Positions 23,101 through 36,098 of a stretch of DNA of 64,000 bases are shown piece by piece. The stretch is from Cinnamomum chago. Its lineage: Eukaryota > Streptophyta > Magnoliopsida > Laurales > Lauraceae. Numbering within the stretch: position 1 is the first letter of the stretch; each line of letters begins with the position of its first letter. The notes under the pieces are model-generated. The model was not told the DNA's origin, did no database searches, and saw only the letters and a program-made list of their open reading frames with translations. Location of the stretch: positions 16,744,001-16,808,000 of the forward strand of contig CP142453.1 in assembly GCA_038049695.1 (NCBI GenBank), written 5' to 3'. A program made the position numbers and the translations under genes.

Positions 23101-24698
23101 GAAATGGCATGTCTTCTTATTCGAGTTGACCTCCTTAATTCCGGATCATTAGGAAGTGGATTATCAAGATATTCTGGGAGTGGATCATTAATGGGCTGAC
23201 CAATATTATGTTCAACTTGGTCATTTTGTGGTTGTTGTATCTCTTGATAACCATTAATAATATCAAGTGGAACAAACTCATTTTGTGTATCAGGTAACTC
23301 AATATTTTCCCTGATTTCTTTATAAACTATATCTCTTCCTTGAACACTCCCACTATTCTCATGATTCTCCAGAAATTTTGCATTTCCCGATTCTACAATC
23401 TTAGTGGTATGATTAGGACAATAAAACCTATACCCTTTAGACCTCTCAGGATAACCAATAAAATAGCCACTAATAGTTTTAGGGTCTAATTTTCTTTCAT
23501 TTGGGTTATAAGTTCTCACTTCAGATTGGCAACCCAGACTCGAAAATGGTTTAGGCTGGGTTTCCTTCCGGTCCACAACTCAAATGGTGTGTTTGACACC
23601 GCTTTACTAGGGACACGATTTAATATGTATATTGCCATCTTAAGTGCTTCACCCCACATTGATTTGTGTAAAGTAATATTACTTACCATACTCCTAACAA
23701 TATCCATAAGCGTCCTATTTCTTCTCTCAGCAACACCATTCTGCTGAGGTGTTCCAGGCATTGTGTATTGGGCCACAATACCCTCTTTTTCTAGAAATTT
23801 AGCAAATGGGTCTGGGTTACGACCCAATTCGGTGTACTTTCCATAATACTCACCACCTCTATCAGATCTCACTACTTTGATTTTTTTCTCTAATTGGTTT
23901 TCTACTTCTGCTTTAAATATCTTAAAGACATCTAAAGCATCAAATTTCTCTTTAATCAAATAAACATAACCAAATCGCAAAAAATCATCAATAAAGGTGA
24001 TAAAGTATTTGTTCACCTGTAAAACATGGTACATCCATTTTTCCACATATATCTATATGGATTATTTCCAGGAGTTCAGAACTTCTTGTGACACATTTCT
24101 TGTTTGTGTTTGACTGTTTTCCCTTTATACAGTCTATACAAACACCATAATCATTAAAATCAAGATTAGGTAATAATCCATCTTTCATTAATCTGAACAT
24201 TCTTTCTTTTGAGATATGCCCTAGCCTTTTATGCCACAACATAGAGGAGTTCTCTTTAATTGCCACTCTCTTAGTGCAAATGCTCAATTCACAACTAATG
24301 TGTGGTGTGTGCAATGATTGTTCGTCCATAGAATTTAACAGTAATCTACACAATCCACTACATAAATAACCATTCCCAACTAAACATTCATTTCTAGAAA
24401 TTCTCATATAGTTTTGTCCAAAATAAAATTCAAATCCTTCATGAACCAACTTTGAAACAGAAATTAAATTTCTAGAAATATCAGGAACAAGGAAAACATT
24501 ATGGAGGTTCAAAATAAATCCGGTGTCCAGCACCAATCTGTAAGTGCCTATTGCTTCGACTCGTGATTCCTTCCGGTTCCCCATGGCAATAGTCTTTTCT
24601 CCATCATTTGGTTTCCAGCTTGAAAGGAATCCATGCACACAACCAGTTACATGAATGGTTGCACCAGAGTCAACCCACCAAGAAACTTTGTGGAACAT
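23100..24698 (-). pseudogene. Copia protease-integrase region
   Basis: Contains the protease-like WWVDSGATIHVTG, the pre-integrase LWHKRLGHISKERM with the CIDCIKGKQ zinc motif, and the integrase core (SDRGGEYYG, GTPQQNGVAERRNRTL). Fossil, broken. Confidence 0.85.
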
Positions 24699-25534
24699 TG
24701 GTTAAATTGGTTTCATGACATACTAGAGATAAATTTATACCTCTATTTTCAAACCAATTTTTCCACTTTAAGCAATCCTTTTTGAAGTGACCGTTCTTTC
24801 CACAGAAGAAGCATTTCTTCTGTCCCAGTTTTTCCTTCTTTTCTGGTTTTGCAATTTGAACACTTGGCCTTTTCTTGTTCTTTTCCTTTCCCTTGGACTT
24901 GTTATGAGAGACGAAGTTTACCATTAGCCGCTCCTCAACCGTAAGCCTTCTCTCCTCTTGATCACATCTAGCAATTAATTCTGTTATGGTCCAAAGTGTT
25001 GGGTTTTGATTGTAGGCAACCTTAAATGGGCCAAAAGAATTAAGAAGGGAGAGAGTCCAAAATGAATTGTATCAAGTACTTTTTTGACACACTCATATCC
25101 ACTTGTTCCAATCTTGAAACAATATTTTGCATTGATAAAATATGTTCTCTCACTCCCAAAGTTCCATCATATTTCATGCTTGATAGGCGGCTTATAATTA
25201 GTGATGCCCCTACAACCTTGTCAGTTATCTTGAACTGCTCCTTTACAGTATCTAAGAGATCCTTTGCATTTTCGATTGTTCCAAGGGATCCCCTAATACT
25301 TCTTGAAATAGAGTTCAAGATAATCTTGGTTGCTACCTTGTTAGCCTTGATCCATTTCTCAAATTTTGCCTTTTCATCACTAGATGTTTCATTTGTAGGA
25401 GTTGGGGGTTTAACCTCATCAAAGACTATATCCAAATTCAAGAAGGTTATGGCTATCATTAGCATGTCCATCCATTCTAGAAAATTTGACCCATCTAAGG
25501 TAGGAATAGTCCCTAATGTAGAAAGTGCTGCCAT
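24670..25534 (-). pseudogene. Copia gag region
   Basis: Copia-type gag with the LDGSNFLEWMDML start motif, the ISRLSSMKYDG region and one CCHC zinc knuckle (CFFCGKNGHFKKDC). Fossil, broken. Confidence 0.85.
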
Positions 25535-27017
25535 TGATTTAGTTACTGAAAATAAACAATAATATCCACAAGTTACAATACATCATTGTAAATCTACCTT
25601 TGGGAATGAAAACAACATGCATAATAATCACTTTTCTTTAATTAATAAGACTACGTTAATAATATGATGCGATTAAGATGATTATTCCTTTGAGCATAAA
25701 TCATTCTTAATTACATCACATTACCAACAATATCTTATTCCGATTTCTATTCCATGAAGATTGAACCTTTGGGCATTTCCTCATATCTTTTATGAAATCT
25801 CAATTTAGTGTTATTATAATCACACAAATAATGGTGATGTGCCCTTATTTCAATTTAGAAATCGAACAATTCTTCATGACTTGGTTGCTTTGGCAACTAT
25901 CAAATCAATCCAAATCATTCATTTCTAATTGAAATTATAATAACAAAATTTTCATCATGACACATCCTTAATTGGAATCTTTATTTTTCTCTAATGATCT
26001 AAGGTGACATAAGTTTGACATAACAACACATAATCAGCTAAGTTACAAGCTATTATACACTTTGATTGCATAAAATAAATCATCCATGATGCGAAAATAA
26101 ACTTTAATGACTTATTTTAATATTTAAAAAATATACCAAAATACTATAGACACCCCATAATTGATCCAAACTATTCAGATTAAAGATCTCAATAATAGAA
26201 ATTCATAGGAGAAAACGGATTGAAATTCCGAGTTCCCATGAGTCCGATATGATCAAAACAAATTCTGGATCACCCATTTGGACTAATTTGATCAATTCTA
26301 AAATTGGGTCAGTTCTGGAATTCATTTGGGCTAATTAACCATGCCAACAGACACCATTTAATAAGTAGAACATTCTGGAAAATTTTCTTCCAAAACTATT
26401 CTGGGCTCAGGGGCTCTTTAATGGGTCAGGTCGGACCCGTAACTTGATTCTGCCCAACAGTCAGCTGGCTAGGCTGGGCTAGAGCAGGTCAGGTGTCTGG
26501 CCCGGCCCAGCTAGCATTCCAAATGGTGGAGGCGTTGCTGCTTCTGCCAGTTTGCTGACAGAGGCAGCACCGCACAGTGCGCCTTTGATCATCAATTTTT
26601 TTTATTTTTTATTTTTTAAAAGAACATTTATAACATAATAACAAATCATTAACAGTGATTAATACAACCTTCATTATCATTCTTTCATGCCCAAAATAAA
26701 TTGACAGTAACAATAAAAAAAATGATGACAGTAAATCTATAGATATTCCATTCTCTATATAATTTCTTAAACCAAGAAAATATAGATAAATAGAATATGA
26801 TCTTTTATTCTCATCTCTTCCAGATTGGGTTGGGCACCATAATACTCGATTTATGAGTCTCTTCTTTCCAATAAAATAGAATCCCTTTTATCAAATACCC
26901 AAAACTTCTTTCACTCGGGCATTTGGTTTGATTTCCGAGGAGAACCCATAAAGCCCCAAAATCTTAGAATATGTAAAAAAAAATCTTGAAGCAATCATTT
27001 GGCTATACCCAAAGATG

Positions 27018-27029
27018 GCTCTGATACCA
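27018..27029 (-). promoter_or_regulatory. Copia primer binding site
   Basis: TGGTATCAGAGC on the minus strand, 2 bp inside the 5' LTR, complementary to the initiator tRNA-Met 3' region. Confidence 0.88.
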
Positions 27030-27031
27030 CA

Positions 27032-27468
27032 TGTTAGCTTAAGATCCCTCAATCCACAGGAGGATCTCCTTGGGTTTAATCCAAATGACACAATAAACAT
27101 CAATAAACTGAGAATGAGTGTGAGCTTACCTGACTCCATAGCTTTGTCTTGAAGGTATTGAAGGTAATGGAAGCTCCTTGATATGTCAGAAACTTGAAAC
27201 TTTGTAAGGTTTACAATTCCTTTGCCTTTACTATTCTTTCTTGCTTAGTGATGGAAGCCGAGAAACTATTAACCAAAGAAGTTATTAAAAGGGGTCCTTT
27301 TATAGAAAATTCCTACCCATCAAGGAACCACTAACCCCCAATTGTCACCTAATCCTTTGATATCAGCCCATTATTACTTTGTTGGCAAATGAGCTCAAAA
27401 TAAGTGGGTATCATTAAAGTTCCTTAATGGGCTTGTGGTTATATGGGCCACACCCATTTAATCCAACA
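27032..27468 (-). repeat. 5' LTR of the Copia element
   Basis: 437 bp, TG...CA ends, directly next to the TGTGA duplication (27469-27473) and the SAUR copy D sequence. Confidence 0.9.
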
Positions 27469-27835
27469 TGTGAGTCCACCCATTTGATGATCAAAGCCAA
27501 ACTCTTCTTCAGCCCTGCTAAGTAAGTCTTGGAAGGATGGATGTTTCAAGTAGGATATTGGAATCACAAACCGCATTTGGCTTTCCCCAACATAAATTGC
27601 TAAGTGGCCTTTTGGAACATCTGGAGCTGGAATAAATGAACTTCTAGCTCGAGATCGGCGTAGAATCTCCTTTGCTTGAATCATACCAGGCAAACGGATA
27701 CCCATGATAGCAGTAACTACTCTTTGCTGAATGTGAATAAATGGATTTCTAAGCTTTTGATATGAAGGCTGTCTTTAAGAGGCAGGAGATGAATTCTGAA
27801 TGAAATCACACTATGGGTGTGTGTGTGTTTATATA

Positions 27836-28648
27836 GAGAATCAATCATTCATGAGGATTGAGTGGTCAAGAGACATTTGTTAATGGGCGTGTTGTATGTG
27901 GGGCAATGTTCAGGTGTACTTCAAGTGCCTTCACATGGTGTTGCTACTGGTTTGCTTTACATCTCAGATCACAGATTGCAAAATCTCTTCCTTGAATCAT
28001 GTTCAGACACTACAGGGAACATTGAGGCCCACCAGTGTACAGATAAAGTTGTGTGATTCTCAATATCTCTCCGTTCTCTTATGCATGGTAAACCTCAGGC
28101 TTGTGTATTTCTGATCAGAATGATTTGGTGACCTTGACCACAGACCTGATGGGTCAGACTATGGACATACGAGGCCACAAAAGTCTCCCAACAGGCAATC
28201 ATAATGCTTGATAACAACTTTGTAACATATATAGCATATCTAAAATAAAGGATGTCCTTTTGAGCATTTTTCAACAATGGTATGACCCATAATATCATTG
28301 GTTTGGACTGCTGACTATGAGAATTGTGCCCAGCAAAAACTTTAAATTGTTATTTTTTCTTTGAATCCATGGAATTTTTAACAAATTTTCCCTTTCTCTC
28401 TTTATTTATTTAAAGATATAAATTGAAAAGAAAGTTCCTTACTGATCGATTTCGAGTCTGTACAGGGACCTTTCGGTTCTTTGTTACCCAAGTGGAGGAA
28501 ACATGATATACGCATAAGTGATGGTTCATGGTTTTGGATGAAATGGATTTTGCTTAAGATGCAGGTTTTTTTTTTTTTTCCCCCGTTTTTTTCCCCTCTT
28601 TCAGTCAACCCATTACAGGCTAATAGAGTTGCAGGTGATTGGATTTAC
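27836..28648. other. SAUR copy D upstream region, no gene
   Basis: Conserved SAUR upstream block followed by spacer DNA homologous to 31470-32240. No coding content. Confidence 0.6.
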
Positions 28649-29087
28649 AGGATCTTACACCTCATTGAGCTACCCCTTATCCTAAAACCAATTGGTGATA
28701 GGAAACGACATAATAATAGTTTTATGGTGAGGGTGAGGGCTTGACCACAATTATGACCGCTCAGGAGTGAGGGTGGACGTTGACGTCAACAATCCAACCC
28801 ACAATTATGACCGCTCAGGAGTGAGGGTGAACGTTGACGTCAACAATCCCCCCCTCAACGGCACACCCGCCACGACTCCTACTGCGAACTCGCAAAACGC
28901 GTATCCCGTGACTCGAACGCCGGACTTACCAGGCTCTGATACCACTTGTAGGATCTTACACCTCATTGAGCTACCACTTATCCCAAAACCAATTGGTGAT
29001 AAGAAACGGCACAACAATAGTTTTATGGGCTTGGGCTTGACCACAATTATGACCGCTCAGGAGTGAGGGTAGACATTGACGTCAACA
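28649..29087 (-). mobile_element. TRIM (miniature LTR retrotransposon)
   Basis: A 439-bp element read on the minus strand. It has a 141-bp 5' LTR (28947-29087, starting TGTTGACGTCAA and ending GATCCTACA), primer binding site TGGTATCAGAGC (28933-28944), about 100 bp of non-coding internal DNA, a purine tract gaggggggga (about 28847-28856), then a 3' LTR (28649-28845) with an internal duplication of about 50 bp. There is no coding capacity. The left end lacks a clean TG/CA end and no target duplication was recognised. It sits in the spacer upstream of SAUR copy D. Confidence 0.75.
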
Positions 29088-29265
29088 ATATTGAGTTCAA
29101 GGAACCGATTTCCTAGACCCAAATGGGGTAAAAGTATGAGAGTTCATTATCAGTAATCATTAACTAAACAAGCATATTCAATTATCAGGAGGACTTCGGA
29201 GGAAACTAAATGGACAGAGTTAGGTACAAACTAGAGAAAGGAGATAGAATGAGGCAGTACCATGC

Positions 29266-29299
<34 letters not shown>

Positions 29300-31053
29300 C
29301 ATCATATGATTGAGTAGTCAAAGAGACACCTTGAGATTTTTGAGAGGCATAGATTAAGTAGTTTCACATGGTGTTGCTTCTTTTTTATGCTTCATGTTTA
29401 TATCAGACGAGATCGCAATGTCTTCTAAACATGTCATGTTACATGTCTTTAACTGGTTAATATCAGCTGGAGATAATATGCTGTCCTTTGAAAGATTCAA
29501 ATACCAGGCCATGTGATCATGTTGTCTAGAACATACAACTACCAGGCCATGTGATCATGTTGTCTAGAACATACAACTACCCGGTCATGTGATGTTCTTT
29601 GACAGAGACAAATGAATATGACGATAAGGAGTTTTGGCCCCACAACAATAATCCAACATCATGATAACAGTAAATGGACCTGGCCAACCTCCGTGCATAA
29701 AATGGGGACCATTTTTTGTGCATTATAGGAGGTACTGTATAAGGATCTCAAAGATGTCTGAAACCAATCCATGAAATGAAGTTGTATAGGTAACAAGTTT
29801 CCATAATCAATCCAAATGCCTGCTGAACTTTTTGAGTTATAAATTTCAAAGAGTGCCAATTTACAGGAAGTAGCGACTTTTGATGGGTGTAAATTTATCA
29901 TAGTGTTGGCCAGGTGGACTGTTAGGCTAGGAAGTTTCATGCTTAGGGACCAACAACTTTGAGCAAGCTAGTTATCAAAGCATAAATTAAGCTCTTTTCG
30001 CATTCCAGAATCCTTGTTATACTTCCTTGAAAATCAACAGGGTCACCTAGATATTCTTGTTGTTGGTGCTGCTGCTGCTGCTGAGAACGGATGATGAATT
30101 TACCATTTTTAAAAGAATTGTAACAACCTTGACCATCCCCAAAGACAAAACAATATAGAAAAATTACGACATTAAGAAATTTCCAAAAAGTCAGGTTTTG
30201 ACACTCCATTATTATCTAATGCATCTGCACTGTCATTCTATTGTCTTGGAATATGTATGAAAACAGCAGGCTTACCTGAATCATTGGATCGCAGTTCACT
30301 GATTCAGTTCTTGGTTTGTGGGTGATAAAATGTAGAGAGATATTCCTAATTCACCAGGGTAGGATGAGATCATTTGATATTTTGGTTCACTTGGCTTGTA
30401 GGTTTTGGTTTATGCAGTTTACCAGCCAATCCTATCTTTGCCCCACTCTCAATAAGACTCAAGTACCTTTTAACACTCTCAAACTAGAAGGACAATTAGA
30501 TCGTAAGCCTTCCATTTGGGAAGTTTTTATTAGCCACTAATATCAACAGTGGACTCCAGTAGTAAAACTATGAAGATACAATGAAAGCCACTTAATGATT
30601 TTGGGTTACAATTTTCAAAATCCAGGATCCACTATGATCTAGATTCTTACCCATTTGAAACCTTGATGGCAAACCAGGACTCTGGACCATGAAGGGCTGA
30701 ATGACATCATTGCTGTGTTTATTAATGCAATTGAACTGCAAGGAGATGCCTTTGTGGCCACTTCAGATTTTGTAGAGGAAATATATGAATTGATCATGAT
30801 TAAGAGAGCATAAAGAGACAAAAATAAATTGAAACAAAATTTTTTTTAATCTGAATACTGAAGCTGATAAAGAAAATTGACAAATCTCTGATTCTCTATT
30901 TACATGTATTTCTTGGTTGGGGAGATTTTCTCCTCTCCTTTACAAAAATGCAAAGTGAATGACACCTAGTCCATCATGATCAACCTCCTGCAGGCTTTCC
31001 GTGAGAATAAGAACAAAAAGTCAGGCCTTTCATTTCCTTGTATTGCTCATGAC
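29088..31053. other. SAUR unit spacer with orphan promoter fragment and repeats
   Basis: No gene. It contains a (TA)n(GA)n microsatellite (about 29265-29299) and an orphan SAUR promoter block (29305-29420). A 43-bp tandem duplication lies at about 29508-29590 ('ccaggccatgtgatcatg' twice). The rest matches spacer of the other units. Confidence 0.6.
29305..29420 (-). promoter_or_regulatory. Orphan SAUR promoter fragment
   Basis: Matches the upstream block of the SAUR copies ('atgattgagtagtcaaagag', 'tttcacatggtgttgcttct') and still has GAGACA. No SAUR coding sequence lies next to it, so it is a relic of a lost copy. Confidence 0.55.
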
Positions 31054-31347
31054 TCAGGAGCAATTCAGTTGAGAAGTGACAGTTATGAAGGTGTCTTCAT
31101 GGCATGGAATTGTGAGTCCACCCATTTGATGATCAAAGCCAAACTCTTCTTCAGCCCTGCTAAGCAAGTTTTGGAAGGATGGGTGCTTCAAATATGATAC
31201 TGGAATCACAAACCGCGTTTGGCTTTCCCCGACATAAACAGCAAAATGGCCTTTTGGAACATCTGGACCGGAAATGAACTGACTTTTAGCTAGTGATCGG
31301 CGTAGAATCTCCTTTGCTTGAATCATACCAGGCAAACGGATACCCAT
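31054..31347 (-). CDS. SAUR: SAUR family protein, copy E (intact)
   Basis: Intronless, 97 residues, from [15 protein letters not shown] (1-15) to SQLNCS. Core: [11 protein letters not shown] (30-40), [15 protein letters not shown] (44-58), [17 protein letters not shown] (61-77), [10 protein letters not shown] (78-87). It is of normal length and has no defect. The family acts in auxin-driven cell expansion. The TATA box is at 31461-31468. The nearby GAGACA reads GAGACT here (31505-31510), so the strict TGTCTC auxin element is absent from this promoter. Confidence 0.93.
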   Translation of the reverse strand: MGIRLPGMIQAKEILRRSLAKSQFISGPDVPKGHFAVYVGESQTRFVIPVSYLKHPSFQNLLSRAEEEFGFDHQMGGLTIPCHEDTFITVTSQLNCS

Positions 31348-31460
31348 GATATTCAGTTGCTAAAATGTGAATGAATGGATTTTTAGGTTTTTGATTTGAA
31401 GGCAGACTTTAGGAAGCAGGAGGATGAATTTTGAATGAAATAACAACATGGATATGTGTG

Positions 31461-31468
31461 TTTATATA
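31461..31468 (-). promoter_or_regulatory. TATA box of SAUR copy E
   Basis: TATATAAA on the minus strand, about 114 bp before the start codon, in the conserved upstream block. Confidence 0.55.
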
Positions 31469-31510
31469 GAGAATCAATCAATCATAAGGATTGAGTGGTT
31501 CAGAGAGACT

Positions 31511-34465
31511 TGCTATCGAGTTTGTTGTATGTGGGGCCATGGTCAGGTGTAGTTCAGGTGCCTTCACATGGTGTTGCTACTAGTTTTCTTTACATCTCAC
31601 ATCATATATTGCAAAATCCCTTTCTTGAATCATGTTAAGACACGACAGTGAACATAGAGCCCCACCAGTGTACAGATAACCAGAGAGCCAGTTGTATGAT
31701 CCTAAATAGCTCTCTCTTCTCTCATGGATGGTAAACCTCAGGCGGTTTGTATTTGTGATTGGAGCTCATGATTTGGTTATCCAGACCGCTGACCTGATCG
31801 ATCGTATTCTGAGCAGACAAGATTCCAAGAATCTCTCAAAGGGCAATCATAATGCTTGATGAGAACTTACTTTATGCATATATATATAGCATATCTAAGA
31901 TTTAGGATGTCCTTCTGAGCATTTTTCAACCATGGTACTATTGACCATGAGAATTGTGCTCAGCAGGAAATCAGAAGTTCTTTTTTTTAATGCATGATAA
32001 GTCTAATTTTTTTCCCTTCACTCTCTTTATTCAAAGCTTTTAACTGACAAGAATGTTCCTTCTGGTTGATTTTGAATTTGTAAAGGGACTTTTCTTAGTG
32101 AACCAAGTGGAGGAAACTCGGTTTACACCTAAGTGATGATTCATGATTTTGGATAACCGGAGATATGTTTTAAATTAATGTTTTTTTTTTTTCCTCTCTG
32201 TCACATAACCCATTACTAGTGAATAGAGTTGCAGGTGATTCGATTTCCACGTAAACTGATTGCAAGGCAACTGATTCCTAATATCCAAATGGGGCTAAAG
32301 TATGTCAGTTCATTACAAGTAATCACTAACTACACATGCATATTCATTTACCTGTAGGACTGTTGAGGGTACTAAATAGACAGTTAGGTACGAACTAGAG
32401 AAAGGAGATGGACTGAGAAATTACCTTGCAAGTGAATATGTTATATGTGTGTCATGTGTAGATAGATAGATAGATGAAGAGAGCTAGAGATATATTTTTA
32501 CTTACTATTGCTATATATTCATTTCTATGGACAAATCGAATTGTCATAACAGCATGATCAGATAATTTCAAGAAAATAGTTACAAATTCAAAATATTGGT
32601 CAGATTTGTTGCACCGTGAATGATAAGCAGTCTGCTGTCCTTTGAAAGATTCAACTACCAGGCCATGTGATGATGTTGTTGAGAATATACAGATACCAGG
32701 TCATGTGATGTTCTTTGAGAAAGACAAATGAACATGATGATGAGTACTTTGGACCCCACAATAAGAATCCAACATCATATAACAGTAAATGCATTCCTTC
32801 TGACTTGTTATAAATCTCTGCTCTCCAGGAGGAAACTTCAGAAATTGAGAAAAACCAATGCCGATGCTAACTTCAAGAAATATTATCGAACTCATATTAC
32901 AAAGACTGGGTTAATATAACAGTCAAATACTAGAGAAGTATGACACTGGTACTAATTCACCACAAAATACAAACCCAGGCACAAAAAAAGACAAGCATAC
33001 ATACATAAATGTGTTCCCTTTCAGAAACGGTCAGGCTGTCCACTATAATCATGAAGGCCAGGTTCATGGGACCCACCAGGAAGCATGACAATCATGGTTG
33101 TATGAGTTCTGAAATGTCTCCCCATGGCCTATCTCACTGCATAAAATATGACCGTGTGAAATGTGTTTATGCAACAATTTTAAGGCCTCAAAGTTGTCTC
33201 AATTGAAGCAGTTAGATAAAGTCAGATGGGTGTCAAATTTGTATGATCAATCCAAAGCCGTACAGAACTCGGATGAGTGCCAAGTGTCAAATTTTGGAGA
33301 GTGGTTATTCAGAGGAGGTAGTGAGTGTCGAGGGTTTCAAATTAATCATAGGATAGGCCAGGGGGACCCTGCAGGTCAGGAATTTCCATGCTTTAGGACC
33401 AGGAACATTGAACAAGGTTGTTATCAAACCATAAATCTCCTCTCATTACAGAAGCCTTGTTACACTTACCTGAGAATTAACAGAGTTTTAAATGGACAGT
33501 GAATTTACAAAAAGAAAATTGTACAACAATAAATTGGCTATAAGGAGATATACGGTCATCAAAGACAAACAATATAGCAAAATTACTACATTAATGAGTT
33601 TTCTACAACTAAGTCAGGTTTGGACATTCCATTTTTATCCAATGTATCTGCCTTTTCGTTCCATTTTCTTGTATGAAAACAACAGGGTTACCTAATAGTT
33701 GGATCGCAATTCACTGTTTCAGTTCTTGGTTTGAGGGTGATAAAATGTACACAAGGGTAGGATGAGATAATTTAATGTTTTGGTTCACTTGGTTTGTCGG
33801 GGTCTTTTTACTCAGTTTTCTAGCTTTTGTCAAATGATATTTTCTGTCTAGCTAATTGTTTCTTTCCCCTCTCTAATTGAGACTTAAAAAAATGCTATTG
33901 CATTTTCAAGCTAGGATAATTACAAAGGAAGCCTTCCATTTGAGAGGTTTTGTTAGTCTTGATCCTTTTGGTAGGCCATCTTCGATGGAGCCCATAACAT
34001 CAACAGTGGATTAAATGTATGGAGACACATTGAAGGCCTCTAAATGATTTTAGATTACGACTTCCAAAATCTAGATCAGAATCCAATATTATCTAGATTA
34101 TCACCCATATGTATCTTCAATTGTAAACCAGGAATTGAGACCATGAAGGCCTGAATGACATTGTTGTGTTTATGAAGGCAGTTGAACAGACAAGGAAATG
34201 TAGTTTTGTGGTCAGTTCGGATTTTGTAGAGGATTATATATATGAATTGATCATAGATGCAAAAAGAAATTGAGAAACAAAAAATACAGTAAGAATATGA
34301 GTTTTGAAGATGATAGAGAAAAATAACAAATCTTTGATTGACTATTTACATACTAGTAGGGGAAGAATTTTATTCTCTCCTTTACAAAAATGCCAATGAT
34401 AACCTCCTTCAATCTTTCCATGAGAAAAAGAACAAAATGTTGGACCTTTCATCTCCTTGTTATGC
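31511..34465. other. SAUR unit spacer, no gene
   Basis: Upstream and spacer DNA homologous to other units (for example 32990-33400 with 1-300). AT-rich with small dinucleotide runs. No coding sequence is supported. Confidence 0.6.
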
Positions 34466-35864
34466 TCATGAGCAATTTAGTAGAGAAATGAGAGTTATGA
34501 AGGTGTCTTCATGGCATGGGATTGTGAGTCCACCCATTTGATTATCAAAGCCAAACTCTTCTTCAGCCCTGCTAAGCAAGTCTTGGAAGGATGAGTGTTT
34601 GTCACGACCCGGACCCGAGATCAGAGTCATTAGGGTTAACCCCCGGGTCGTGATGATAATCATACTTACTCTCGTAAACCCCGTTTAACCGAAGTTACAA
34701 CGAAGTCTACAAGGGATCTTGCATACGTACCTGTCAATGTACAGTTGTGCGGAATATACAATAATATACATGTATACATTGACAACCTATTTAACAAAAT
34801 GAATCACATACTTTACTTGGAACTGTAACGTTCACTTTACATCGTTTCAGTTTCCCTATATCAACCACTGCATATTTAACATACAATGCAGGGGACATCA
34901 TTTCTATTAATTACAATACCAAAATGAATATACAAGTATTTCCTAAAAAGTTTCCAAAATATCTCCATATATACGCTCTCGAATCACGTCCATTCGGCTA
35001 GACCTCCTGGAGGTAGCGAATGAGCCTCCTCCGCTGTCGGGACGGTCTCGGAGGGACCGGCATGGGTAACTGAGCCTGTAATATCATCAGTAATACCGTG
35101 AACACGACGGTTCAACAAGGTATACATACATTTATAGCATGTTCATAATGTCCTAGCAGTTCATTGTTTAACAGAGCTAAACAATTCATAAGAAACATAA
35201 GTAACAATGACAATAATATGGCAACTACACTAGCATTGGTTTCAACTCCATTCTATTCATTATATTCTTCCCAAAAAGGAAGCAATTCATATTCATTTAT
35301 TCATTACGTTCAACCTTTATTAATGGCTTTTCAATGTATGACTTTTCAGTCAATGACCTTTCGGTCCAATAAGGTGGGATCTCCCAGTGTTTTGATCAGA
35401 GATCACTGGTGTCACCACGGGCTCCGGAACACCCCAATTTCATCTACTGCAGTAGGAATAGTCAATTCATTCATTTCTCATTTCATTCAATTCAATTCCA
35501 TAATGAGTTCGGAAACCACTAGGTAGTGCCAGTCTCGTTAACAATTCAATTTAATCCTATTCTAAGTCTTAAGAAATCTTCTAACCAACCATTAAGTGAA
35601 ACGATCGTTATCAATGCACGTATTACTATTGATGATATCACTTAGGCATTTGTGCATTATGATAACCCTCGTTAACACTTATGAAGGTTTGAATATCACT
35701 GATACTAGTCATACTTGACTCAGCTTAACTATAAGAGAGGTATTTATGACCTCATAAGCGATCTTAGTTCTCGAAAAATCCAAAATTCATTGGCGAGGAC
35801 CGTTAGGTCCGAGCGATTGGCCAAAATTTCCACTTTACTATTAATGTGTGTTTCTGTATTAGGA

Positions 35865-36020
35865 TCGCTCGAGCGAGTAAAGTTCGCTCGAGCGGACACC
35901 TCACAGAACGATGGTCGCTCGACCGCATTTTTATGTTCGCTCGAGCGACCGATCCAGGACACGTTTTCTCTTAAATAGAACCTTGGTCGCTCGAGCGACT
36001 CCCTGTTCGCTCGAGCGAAC
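35865..36020. repeat. Palindrome cluster TCGCTCGAGCGA in the solo LTR
   Basis: Six copies of a 12-16-bp palindrome centred on CGCTCGAGCG (near 35865, 35883, 35913 (imperfect), 35935, 35985 and 36005), with AT-rich spacers. The cluster ends 78 bp from the insertion point of the gag-only element. Confidence 0.85.
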
Positions 36021-36098
36021 TGTCCAGAACTCAACTCCGAAAATCTGATTCCTTCTCTCTTCTTTTACACCCATTTCTCCATTACACCTCTGCAACCT

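Larger units (their letters stand above)
20640..27468 (-). mobile_element. Ty1/copia LTR retrotransposon (decayed)
   Basis: A 6.8-kb element on the minus strand with TG...CA ends and a TGTGA target duplication. LTRs are 27032-27468 (5') and 20640-21068 (3'). The primer binding site TGGTATCAGAGC (27018-27029) matches initiator tRNA-Met, the Copia norm. The Copia order gag, protease, integrase, reverse transcriptase, RNase H is visible. The coding region is broken in several places. LTRs differ by about 8% by eye (about 35 sites), suggesting a few million years at commonly assumed plant rates. Confidence 0.93.
20578..27705 (-). pseudogene. SAUR: SAUR family copy D, split by a Copia element
   Basis: The 5' part (27474-27705) encodes [15 protein letters not shown] through [14 protein letters not shown]. 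The 3' part (20578-20639) encodes the C-terminal tail and stop. They are separated by a Copia element at 20640-27468 with TGTGA target duplications (20635-20639 and 27469-27473). The remaining 5' open frame runs into the LTR and ends after a few foreign residues (CWIKWVWPI). A product of that kind would lack the last 18 or so residues of the family. The promoter with TATA box (27828-27835) and TGTCTC core (27870-27875) is still present, so a truncated transcript is possible. Otherwise it is a dead gene. Confidence 0.88.

Noticed and set aside
28767-29066. 99-codon open frame
   Set aside because: It runs through the TRIM LTRs and primer site and is repeat-derived.
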